Position numbers and translations under genes: made by a program. Positions 33,336 through 43,136 of a stretch of DNA of 64,000 nt are shown here, piece after piece. How positions within the stretch are numbered: the stretch's first letter is position 1; every line of letters begins with the position of its first letter. Below the pieces are notes generated by a model, which ran no database searches, had not been told where the DNA came from, and saw only the letters and a list, made by a program, of their open reading frames with translations. The stretch comes from Pyropia yezoensis (Eukaryota > Rhodophyta > Bangiophyceae > Bangiales > Bangiaceae), in the NCBI GenBank assembly GCA_009829735.1, contig CM020619.1, positions 20,155,816-20,219,815 of the forward strand, written 5' to 3'.

Positions 33336-35119
33336 TTACTCGCATTCCTAACAAGTTGTTGAATGCGTTTACTCAACTTGGCGCAATCATATGCCCAGTG
33401 TCCATCGGAGTTGCAGTTCCAACACCGATTATCAGTTCCCGGAGGGGTCTTCCCAACTGGGGAAGCCGAAGAGATACCCTGGGAAGTTCCCACGGCAGCT
33501 ACCACCCTTTCCTTGCGGATTCGGCGTGCCTCTCTCAACTCTCTGGCCTGGCGCGCCTCCTACCATTCCTTGGCCAACTCGGCTTGACGGTCTTGGCGTT
33601 GTTCCTCCCGAAACTTGCGGTAGGCCTCACCTCTGCGGTAGGCGAACCTAGCCAACTCAGCCAGGGTCGCCCGGGCAGTGTTATGCTCCCGGGTCTCCAT
33701 CCGGACTGACCAATGGAGTCCCTCCACAAACCGACTCTTCACCACAGCTTGTGGATGAAGAAACCCACAAAGATTGTTGAGCTTACGAGCCCGCTCCGCA
33801 AAGGACCACTCGTCCTCAGCCTCTTCCTGATGGGCTTGCGTAAACTCCTCGACTTGAGAAGCCAACGGTGCTTCACCAACCATGGCTCTCAACAACCAGT
33901 TGACGAGCTCAAAATAGGACGTCACCTCACCAGCGCCTCCACTTGAGGAACTGGGCATGACGGACATAACTTCTTTCCGCAGGTCGCCCTTCGTGAACTC
34001 CTGTAGCATATAGAGAGCCATGCCTTCACTTATGGCATTGTCGTCACAGGCTTTTGTGAAACGACGTAGGAACTCAAAGACACGGAGGGGGGGAGTTCCA
34101 TCCCACTCCGCTTTGTGCCCAAAAGAGTGAAGTGCATTCTTCTTGGCACGGCCCATGGCTCGGGCCTGGACAGGACCGTACGCCACCGACTTGTTGTGGA
34201 GGGCGTAGGTCTCACAATCAGAGATCCTCTGGTAGACTGGGTTGGCTACCTGGATCTTGGGCGGCACCTCACGTTGAGGGAACAGCCGCTGTGGCACTGG
34301 GGTAAGTTGACCCTCAGTGCCCATTGTCTGGCGCGGCGCGCTTGGTGTAGCCGCCGGCGTTTCCGGGGGAATCTCCCCCGTGAGGGGCGTACGCCCCACC
34401 GAGAATGGTGTGGCTCCCTCGTTGGGAGCCACAGGTGTCGCCCCCTGTTCGAGGCGACCCGAGATAGGCGTGAGGAGGGATTCCCCCTGCGCCTGCGGGC
34501 TCGAAAGCCCCGATCCGGTCTGGACATTAAGGCCATCTGGCAAACTCGCCACAATCTGATTCAGAATAGTATTCGTCATCGTGACGACCAGGTCCGGCAA
34601 AGTCTGCCGCAACACATTGGTCGCCTCCCGACGGACAGTTTCCGCGAGGAGTGGATTGTCGACTCCAGTTGAGTTTCGGTCCGCCTCCGGGAGTCCACCT
34701 GAGGGGTAACCACGATCCTCAGGGGTCTCAACCGGGGGCATGGGCGCGAGCCCATCGCCGACCAACAGAGGTCCGCCGTCCTCCGAAAGCCTAGTTGGCG
34801 ACGGCTCCAAGCCAAAGTTGGCTCCAACCCGAGTGGAACCCGCGGGGACAGTCCTCACCCCTTGGGACGTTCCCGTTGAGTGTACCACACGGTGGCCAGA
34901 CTTCGGCCCACCCACATCAGAAGTGTCACCCGAGTGATCTCCCGACTGAGTCGGGGTGGCCTGTTTCCCGCCCGCACTTCCAGTCCTGCTGGCTTGAGGG
35001 ACCTCTAGTCCCTCTGCGACCACAGGTAAGCCCACCTGTGTCTCACCAGTATTCAAAGGCACTAAAGTACGTGCGTCACCCGTGTACTCCCCGGACGACG
35101 GGGGGTCCGAACTAGCTAT
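33173..35119 (-). pseudogene. gag of A2 (start lost, amber codon)
   Basis: Same Gag as in A1: Pro/Thr/Gly/Ser-rich N-terminus, capsid-like EFLRRFTKACDDNAISEG region, charged helix, zinc knuckle CWNCNSDGHWAYDC, and a Ser/Asp-rich end. At the position of the A1 start codon A2 has ATA, and only a GTG lies upstream (35143). An amber TAG at 33560-33562 follows KEW; A3 has the same amber. The frame continues afterwards to 33173. Function would need suppression or help from another copy. Confidence 0.88.
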
Positions 35120-35218
35120 GTTGGCTGACGATCCGTATGACACGGTCCAAGTCCACCGTTCCTCTGAGACAGAGGGCCCCCTACACCCGGGTGCACCCGG
35201 AGGTAAAGTTTAACTCTG

Positions 35219-35236
35219 TCCCCTGCTGCTCCACCA
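35219..35236 (-). promoter_or_regulatory. Primer-binding site of A2
   Basis: Minus-strand TGGTGGAGCAGCAGGGGA, two bases inside the 5' LTR end at 35239. Confidence 0.88.
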
Positions 35237-35238
35237 AA

Positions 35239-35859
35239 TGTGGCAAAAACCACTCGCACACGCGGCACCCAAGTTGGGGCGGTGTACAAGGGCTGCCTCC
35301 CGTGTCGGGGGAACCGGAAGAAGTGCAAGTCGCACACACTCTGTCCCTGTTGTGGGGCAAACCCCCCACTGACAAACAAGAGGATGGTGCGTGGTCCAAC
35401 AGTTTCTTGGTCGGGACGGGGACGCAGGGCCAAGCCCCGCTGTCCCTCCCCTTATCCCCCCAGGGTCCCCTCAGAATCTCGCCACTCAGAATCTCTCACC
35501 CCAGCATTTGCCCACCGGGCCACACAAAGATTCAAGACGATAAATGCAGAAAACCCTCAAATCCAAGTTGGATTTACTACTAAGCTAACTATCCCAAACT
35601 TAGGGAATACGGACTCAAATGCAGGGGGAGGAACGGATCAGGCTAGTGGCCTGCCGCCCCTTGCATGGCACGTGTTGCCCCCGTACCTGCGCAGTGGGTC
35701 AGACCGAGTACCTACATTTCCGTGCAAGATGGCCTTTACGGCCTCTGTGGGAGGGTCGGCTTCTGTAAGCAGGCCCTCACGACCCCCTGAGGGCCGTCTT
35801 GCACGGAAATGTAGGTACTCGGTTTTAGACCCACTGCGCTGGGGGTCAATGCTGCCACA
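35239..35859 (-). repeat. 5' LTR of A2, interrupted by a MITE
   Basis: 621 bp in place of 469: removing the 149-bp MITE and its 3-bp duplication leaves exactly 469 bp, the A1 LTR length. Confidence 0.95.
35690..35838. mobile_element. Palindromic MITE, CGCAGTG type
   Basis: A 149-bp insertion with near-perfect inverted arms of about 47 bp: CGCAGTGGGTC...ACCTACATTTCCGTGCAAG on the left and its complement on the right. The 3-bp target duplication is CTG (35687-35689 and 35839-35841). It has no coding capacity. Its terminus and its CTG/CAG duplication match the larger element at 38830-40470, suggesting a common mobilising transposase. Confidence 0.92.
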
Positions 35860-35864
35860 AGCCG

Positions 35865-38808
35865 CAGGCGCCACCTCAGCTGCCGCTGATGTCGCCGCCG
35901 CCGACGCCTCCGCGGTCGGCGTCCCGGTCGCCGTTCCGGTCGCCGTCCCGGTCGCCTTCCCAGTCGCCGCCCGCACAGCCGCGCCTCGTGGCGGGCGGTG
36001 GCGTCGCCGCCGCTGCCGCCGCCCCTTCCCCGTGCCCCCCCCCCCGGCGTTCCCCGCCCACTCCTCGTTGACCTCCGCTGCTTGTGCGGCCGTGCATGGC
36101 TCCCCGCCGCCACACGGCGCGACTGTATACGGCTCCCCGCCCCCGCCGTGCGACCCGCTGCTGCCGCGCACGTGCGCGCTGCCGCCGACGGGGTGGCGGC
36201 GGCTGGCGCAGCCGTGGCCGCCAGCGGCAGCGGCCACCACCCCGGCGGTGGCGCCAGCGCCAGTGCCGCCGCCGCCGTCGCCGCCGGCATCGGTGACAGC
36301 AGAGGCGGCGGCGGCCGCGGAGGCGGCGGTGGCGGCACGGCGTCACCAGTCCCCGCCGTGGTGGTCTGCGCCGCCGCCGACACCCGCGCCGAGGGCGGCG
36401 GAGCGGAGGGGCGGAAGTCCCCCGACGACCCCTCCCGCGGCAGCGGCCGGCCGGCCGGCAGCTGCTAATGCGGCAGGGGACGGCCGCGGCGCGGCCGCGC
36501 ACGCGCCCGCGGCGGGCGGCGACTCCAACGCTGCTCGTCGCCTTCCTCGCCGGCTTGTGTGCGCTGGAGCGGGAAGCGCTCGTCGCCGCCGTGGCCGCTG
36601 CGAGGGAGTCGCCCCGGGAGGGGGGCGGCGGCTGGCCGGCCGATGCCGCCGCCACGGCGGCTCCGTCCCGTGTTCGTGAGCCCACGGACTGACACGCCAG
36701 CCGCCCCCCTTTCCCCAGTTGCCACCTCCCGCTTCCACTTCCCAGTTCGCGTACGGTCACCCCTCAATGACCGACGTGTTTATCCCCGATGGAGGCGGTG
36801 GGAGCGTCGGCGGCCTCGACCGCGGCGCGGCGCTCGGACCGCTCCGTGGCGCTGCTAGTAATGTCGGTCGGCATCGCTCGCCGTCGACGGTGCTGATGGA
36901 TGTGGATCCGCGGGAGTCCGCAGTGGTTGGGACGGTGGGGATTGACGTTCCGTTCCGCGGTGCCTTTGAGGGGAAAGTGGGTGCTGGTGGGTGATCGGGT
37001 GGGTGGGTGGCTGGGTGGGTGAGTTGGTGGTTTGACAGGTGGGAGGGGGGCTGCCGAGCGGGGGCGGGGGCAGGCGGAGAGAGTGGCCATGAGGAACGAG
37101 TGGATGGAACAGCGAGGCGTCCCGTGCCCGTCCGCCCGCCCGCGCAGCCGGCGGTCGCGGCGCCGGGGACTGGTGGTGGCGCATGCCCCTCTGCGCGCCC
37201 CCCGCGCACTACTGCACACAGAGCGACCGACGCTACCACACTCAACCGTCTATTAGTGTCAAGGGGAGGGACGGGGTACTGGAGGGGGAAAGGCGCGGGG
37301 CGTGGCCTCTGCATTTCTACCTTACCGGGTGGTCGCTGCGCTTCTACCGTCCCCTCTGCTCATAGCAACACTCCCTATTCCCCGTCCCCTCACAAGGCCT
37401 GTGCTTCTCCTTCGGAGACGTCTGCCTGGCCCCGTATTTCGACACTAAGAACATGGACATAAAATGCAGGCAAGGGCAGCCAGCTGCCGACGGCCGCGGC
37501 CCCCCCAATGAACCCCAACTTTCTCTGCAATCCACTATTCCCACAGCTGCCGCGGCCGTCGCGGCCGCAGCGCGGTCCTGCCCGCTCGGCGCTCCCGCCT
37601 CACTCATCCTTGCTACATGCCCCCCCCTCATTCCCTCCTCCAGTCCACCACCTGCCGCCCCCTCTGCCCCGTGTCCCGTCATGGGGTTGATTCCTTTCGC
37701 CCCCAGTAAGCCGCTCTTCAGAACTTCCGCCATTGGCGACCGCCGTGGTGAGGGTGGCGGAGGCGGCGGCACTTGGCGCGGCGGCTGACGCGGGTAAGTG
37801 TAGCCCACCGCCTGTGGAGGCTACAGTACCGCCCCGTTGTACGGCTCAACAGCGCGGCGTGGCCCCGCGGCCCTCCGCCCCCCTTGAAGGCAGGGGACCC
37901 ACCCCCAGCATCCCCCCCCGCCCCCCCCCCCACGATCACCCTGGCCGCCGCTATCGCGCAAGTCCCCGTCTGTCGCGACCATACGCCACAGCATCCGCAA
38001 GGGCGCCGCACCCCGCAACCCCCCCCTGCTCCCCCCCACCGCAGCGGCGGAGCTCTCCTCCCGTCCCACTCCGGTGCCGCCGCGGCTACCAGGTAATGGC
38101 GAGCTTGGCGAGGAGCTACGGCAGGTCCACCTCCCCCCCCCGCCCCACCGCCGTCGCTCCCTCGAACGCCACGTCTGGGGCCGGCTGTAGCGCCGCAAGC
38201 GCCGTGCGTGTCGCCTGCGCGAGGGCAGCGTTCATGTCGGCGCCGGCGCGCGGCCACCACCCGCTCTGTTATCCGCGGCGGCGCCCCTCATCTCGCTGGT
38301 GGCACCGGCGCCTACCATCACCACCACCGCCGGAGAGGCTGGCGCAGTCGGCGCTGCTGCCCGCGACGGCCTGAACCCCCCTCGTCCGGAGAGGTGGAGG
38401 GGACGGGGGTGTTGGCTTAGGTCGGAGGTGGGGACTGCCGCTGGCTGCCGCTGCCGATGTCACTGTAGCTGACGCTGCCGGTGTCGCTGCTCCTGCTGCT
38501 GTTGCTGTCGCGGCGGTGGCGGCGGCGGTGGCGGCTTCTCGGGGACGCCCGTGTCTGCCAGCACCGGCCTGCCTTCTCTGGCCCTCCTTCCTGTTGCAAT
38601 TTCCGAAATATCTCCCCCCCCCGGCTGACCTCTGTCGCTCTCCGGGTCCTCTCACCCCGTTTCCCTCGCACCTCCGCCCACCGACCTGACTCGCCCGGCA
38701 ACCCCGCCCAACGTGCTCTTTTTCTACTCTCTGGCCGGATTTTCGGCCTTTGCCCCGACGGCAAGCGTGGTGTGTCCTCGTCGGCGCGGTTGGCGAGTAA
38801 ATGATCAC
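35865..38808. other. GC-rich sequence right of A2, no confident gene
   Basis: Long Ala/Pro/Arg frames on both strands without recognisable domains. Possible splice-like sites occur (CGGGTAAGT at about 37790, CCAGGTAATG at about 38090). A plus frame at 36767-36994 (MTDVFIPDGGGG...VPFRGAFEGKV) looks less repetitive than its surroundings. One or more exons of an unrecognised gene may be here; I cannot call them. Confidence 0.35.
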
Positions 38809-38829
38809 TGTGGCAGCATTGACCCCTAG

Positions 38830-40470
38830 CGCAGTGCGGCTTAAAGCGGAGTCACGGAAACGGCCCGATTTCTTGCTCAGATCTGTTGACCATTTCTTGC
38901 AACCCCTCCGTATGGTATGCTAGAGGCCTACAAATCAGCTTTTTTTTTTGTATGACTTGTTCGGACAGGTTCCGCACGGAGGCCACGTGCTCACGATACA
39001 CGACGTGAAGCGCCATCATCAGACCTCTCTGGCGATGTGCTTTGAGCTCATGGCCGTCGTGCAACTATACCGCTCGCCAAATTTAGCAAGTAGACAAAAA
39101 GGGAGCTTGCACAAACGCGCAAATTAAGTGCAAAACCATGCAGCTTCGCGTAACAATATTAAGGTAGTGCTTGTTGAAGGCTTAGGAGTGCTTGCTGACT
39201 CGCTGGCGAAGAAGAATGCCGCGTTCTCATGTCTGCAGCGGCCGTGGCCGGTCAAGCGGTTTCTGATTGCGTAGACTCATTGTCTCCAACTGTGACCTAG
39301 CATATACAAATCTTTTTCCATTTCCAGAGTCTTACTTTGAATGAGATGCGTACTTGCGCGTCAGCACCTGCGACCTGCAGCTAGCTGCAGCCGCCTACTT
39401 GAGCTGCTTAATGGCTGCTGCATCCGCTTGGTTTGTGAGTGACCAAGGTTCAGCTGCACGTCTGTGTGGGCCTCAGCGATGGCTGCTCAACCATTCTGCT
39501 TCTCCCTACAGGTACTGCCGCCGTCCCCGCCAGGCAAGGGGCGGCCTCCTGGGAACTGGAGGGCAAGGCAATGACGCCTAGCCCGCTCGGCGTGGACCAC
39601 GGCGACAGTACCACGACTGCCGCGACACCAGGAAGCACATGTGCCACGGGGCGACATGAAAATCGGCAGGAGAGCTGGGCCGTCGGGACTAGTGCACAGA
39701 TCACGAACGGATAGGCGGACAAGAGTGTCCAGACGGGCAGCATGATTTTTTTTGTAGACGAGGGAGAGGGACGACCGGGATGAGGTCCGGTAGCAACAAG
39801 ACCACTCTGTCTCACACCTCGTACAACTCAAGCTATGGATAGTGGGCGCAAGTGACTCGAACTCGAGGGAGGGTGCAGCCGACTACTCTTGTGGGCGGGT
39901 CCCTAGTTCAAGAGACGGGTGGAGTGCAGTGAGAAACGGGGGGGGCTGTGCAAAGGGACCTGTGGATGGTGGGTGCTTAGGACAGGAGGGTGCCCTTTTG
40001 CCCTTGAGGCGACGCGTCGCCATAGTTGTTCTTCGTGGAGAGTGCACAGTGTGAAGCACAATTTGGTCACATGGGTCGTGTTCCTCCAGCAAACTATTTT
40101 TTCGGGGCTCACTGAAGCCGACAGAGACCAAGGAAGCAGCCTAACTACGCCGATCATTCCATAACTCGTCCAAAGACGATAGGCACTTTCTCAGTTAATC
40201 TGTTGTCTTTGGATTTGTGTGACGTCCATAGCGGTACGTAGTTGTTTTGTGCAAGGACCTCTCATGGCTTCATTGGGTGACAAGCCGTCGGAGATTTGCA
40301 CTCTCGTGCGGGGACAACAGCTTTTCTTGCGCGTTTGAGCAAGAATTCTGTTTGTTTTTACAGATTGACTTTCTTGTTCTTACAACTGTGCCGAGTCGAC
40401 TGAGCAAGTCTGAGCAAAGAAAAACAGGCCCGAGCAAAGATTCCGAGACACTGCTTTAAGCCGCACCGCG
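38830..40470. mobile_element. Non-autonomous DNA transposon, CGCAGTG type (1641 bp)
   Basis: Terminal inverted repeats CGCAGTGCGGCTTAAAGC and GCTTTAAGCCGCACCGCG, with weaker similarity continuing about 50 bp inward (GCTCAGA motifs). Flanks are TAG and CAG, a 3-bp duplication with one transition. The interior is AT-richer than the surroundings, with T and A runs, and has no long or recognisable ORF. It shares terminus and duplication type with the MITE at 35690. Confidence 0.82.
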
Positions 40471-40476
40471 CAGGTA

Positions 40477-42570
40477 GCTTGTCTGGCCCAATAAACGGCC
40501 ACTGCCCCTAAACCCATGCCGCTTACCCGTGCTGGAACCAGCAACGATGCTGGATCTACCGATGGACCTGATGCGGCGACGCAGCAGGCCGCTTCTTCTC
40601 GTGGCGGGACCGCGCTTGCGTCTGTACCTGGGCCGTCTGCTCCCTCCGCGGACCCGGTGGTGCGCGCCTGCGAGCTGTTTACTACTTTACCTGGTAAAAA
40701 CCTAGTTTCCGAGCTGATGTCTCTTGTCCCTGGCCTATCGCGGAAGAGTGCCCGTACTATTGTGGTCAGCGGAGGAGCCCTCCGCACTCGCGGGCGCCCT
40801 CCGTTCTTCACTTCCGTGGAGGAGGACGCCATCGTGGATGCCATGGGTGTTTGGGTGGCGCAGGGTCTACAGCTGACCGCGGACACCCTGCGACTGCTGC
40901 TGAAGGACTACATTACGGGCGCGGACGCCGCGCGCGTTGAGAATGCCAAGTCGTACTTTGGGCCAGATGCCAGCCCTGGCAGGCGCTGGCTCGACCTGTT
41001 TGTGCGGCGCCACCCAACCCTTAAGCCTGTCAAGCCCTCTTCCCTCGAGGCGTCGCGCTCCAAGGCGTCATCGCCAGAGGCAGTCGCCAAAACATTTGCT
41101 GCCCTCTCTTTCCTCGCCGAAAAGCTGCACATTAACCATACCCGACAGGTCTACAACTTGGATGAGTCAATGTTCGACGCTAAGGAGCTGCTGGAAGGAG
41201 CCGGTCGCAGAGTTTTTGTGCCTGGTGGTGTAGAGCTCTTGGACTTTGTTCTTCCTCCGGGCAAGGACAATGGCGCTAAGGCCACGTCGTTGCTTGCGTT
41301 CGCGCCGATGGGTCGGCGCTCCCGCCATTTGTCGCCGTGCCAGGGGCACCAAAAGGGTCCCATTTATGTACACCACACGTGAGGATGGTACCAAGAAGTA
41401 CGTCCCGCTGGCGGACCTTCTGGAGGATTCTGATGCGGAGTTGCGACGGCGGGAGCCCCCTGGGTTTGTCCAGGAGCTCTGGGGGGAGCGGGCTCACTTC
41501 GTGGCGCGCCTCCTCGGCAAGGTGCGCCCAGAGGAGCCCAAGCATCTGTTGCTCGATGGCTGCAAGGTCCACTATGACTTGGATGGCCTGCTGGTGCTCC
41601 GGGCTGCCAACTTGTACGCCCTGATGTACCCTTCACACCTCTCGCACATCCTGAAGCCCTGCGACCACCGCGTTCTCCTGGCTCTCAAGGCGAATGGACG
41701 CACCCACATGCGGGCTCAGCTGGCATCTATCCCGGAGGGCGCCGTTTTTGATGTCCGCTGCCTTCTCCTGGCGATTGCGGCGAGCTGGACGGCGACGATG
41801 CCTCCTCAACGCATTAAGTCCTGCTTTAAGACCTGTGGCATGTGGCCCATTGACGTCAACCGGATTGACGTCAATCGGCTGCGGACCGGTAAGGGGACGG
41901 CGGCCGCCCATATGGCCATCCATATGCCTACGCTGGTGGCCCGGCTGAAGCCAGAAGCCGTGCGCCAGCTGGAGGAGGTGACGTGGGCGCATGGCTCAAT
42001 TTCAAATAGTGGCAAAGCGGTGCTGGCCAACTCCGAGGCTGTGACCAAGGCCATCAATGAAAAGCTACGGGCAGATGCTGACAAGGCGAAAGCAGCGGCA
42101 AGAAAGGCAGCCGACAAGCAGCAGAGCTCGGAGAATCGCACGCGAGAGGCTCTTATCACGATGGAACAGCGGGCCCGCGGCCCCATTGAAACGGTCCATA
42201 AAAAACGCATGCTGACTGGCGCGCAGCGCCAGCGCATGTGTGTGGGCTTGGCAGAATTTCCGTAGGGCAGGCAGGGGAGAGAGGAGGCGCTGAGCGAAGA
42301 GTAAATGTGGACTGGTGATCTCTGTTGACACCTGTCAACCTCGTGATGTGCCCTGGATGCCTATTGCAGAGCTGGTCGGTTTAGGGGCAGTGCACGTGGC
42401 GGCCTGATTTTAAGGGCGGCGCTACGAGATACTCGCTCACACAAGAAGAAAATAAAAAGCACCATGAGAACAAGTTCACTCTCCTCTCTCCAAAGATGTC
42501 TTTTTTTTCTGACGGAGACAAAGAGAACGGCCTCGGCTGACCAGGTGGCCGGTTATTGAGCCAGACAGGC
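40477..42570 (+). mobile_element. pogo-like (Tc1/mariner superfamily) DNA transposon
   Basis: 2094 bp with imperfect inverted ends GCTTGTCTGGCCCAATAA and (inverted right end) GCCTGTCTGGCTCAATAA. TA precedes the left end (40475-40476) and CA follows the right (42571-42572), fitting a TA duplication with one change. The inner part of the right repeat (GGTTTAGGGGCAGTG, 42379-42393) is separated from the outer part by about 150 bp, suggesting a small insertion in that end. It encodes a broken transposase at 40516-42265. Confidence 0.82.
40516..42265 (+). pseudogene. pogo/Tigger-type DDE transposase, two frameshifts
   Basis: The first frame (from ATG 40516) has a CENP-B/Tc5-like DNA-binding segment (RGRPPFFTSVEEDAIV..., then RRWLDLFVRRHPTLKP) and the first catalytic Asp in VYNLDESMFDAKE. 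The frame then changes near 41312 and again near 41355; after that VPFMYTTRE begins the rest of the DDE_1 domain, with LLLDGCKVHY (second Asp) and SHILKPCDHRVLLALK (third Asp). The C-terminus is Lys/Ala-rich and ends at 42265. A DDD triad with these motifs is typical of pogo-like transposases, which cut and paste at TA. The two shifts disable it. Confidence 0.85.
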
Positions 42571-43019
42571 CAGGGGGGCAGCACGTGCCAATCAAAGGGC
42601 GGCAGGCCACTAGCCTGACCCGTTCCTCCCCCTGCACTTGGGTCCATATTGCCTAAGTTTGGGATAGTTAGCTTAGTAGTAAATCCAACTTGGATTTGAG
42701 GGTTTTCTGCATTTATCGTCTTGAATCTTTGTGTGGCCCGGTGGGCAAATGCTGGGGTGAGAGATTCTGAGTGGCGAGATTCTGAGGGGACCCTGGGGGG
42801 ATAAGGGGAGGGACAGCGGGGCTTGGCCCTGCGTCCCCGTCCCGACCAAGAAACTGTTGGACCACACACCATCTTCTTGTTTGTCAGTGGGGGGATTGCC
42901 TAACAACAGGGACAGAGTGTGTGCGACTTGCACTTCTTCCGGTTCCCCCGACACGGGAGGCAGCCCTTGTACACCGCCCCAACTTGGGTGCCGCGTGTGC
43001 GAGTGGTTTTTGCCACATT

Positions 43020-43037
43020 TGGTGGAGCAGCAGGGGA
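43020..43037 (+). promoter_or_regulatory. Primer-binding site of A3
   Basis: TGGTGGAGCAGCAGGGGA, two bases after the LTR end. Confidence 0.88.
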
Positions 43038-43136
43038 CAGAGGTAAACTTTACCTCCGGGTGCACCCGGGTGTAGGGGGCCCTTTGTCTCAGAGGAACGG
43101 TGGACTTGGACCGTGTCATACGGATCGTGAGCCAAC

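Larger units (their letters stand above)
26332..35859 (-). mobile_element. Ty3/gypsy LTR retrotransposon, copy A2 (best preserved)
   Basis: A 9528-bp insertion in minus orientation with perfect AGCCG duplications (26327-26331 and 35860-35864). Minus-strand order: 5' LTR (35239-35859, with a MITE), primer-binding site, gag, pol, plus-strand aORF (27138-29081), polypurine tract (26800-26812), 3' LTR (26332-26799). LTRs differ at roughly 15 sites by eye. Pol is a single open frame of 1371 codons from its first ATG and the aORF is intact, but gag has lost its usual ATG and has an amber codon. Confidence 0.95.
38809..43017 (+). repeat. 5' LTR of A3, split by two DNA transposons
   Basis: 4209 bp in all. 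Removing 38830-40470 with a 3-bp duplication and 40477-42570 with a 2-bp duplication leaves 4209-1641-3-2094-2 = 469 bp, the standard A LTR length. Residual LTR bases (CAGGTA) remain between the two inserts. Confidence 0.92.

Noticed and set aside
40477-42570. CACTA-type element, from the CACTG...CAGTG inner repeats (40498 and 42393)
   Set aside because: The encoded protein is pogo-like, the outer ends GCTTGTCTGG with TA fit better, and the LTR length is restored exactly with those ends.
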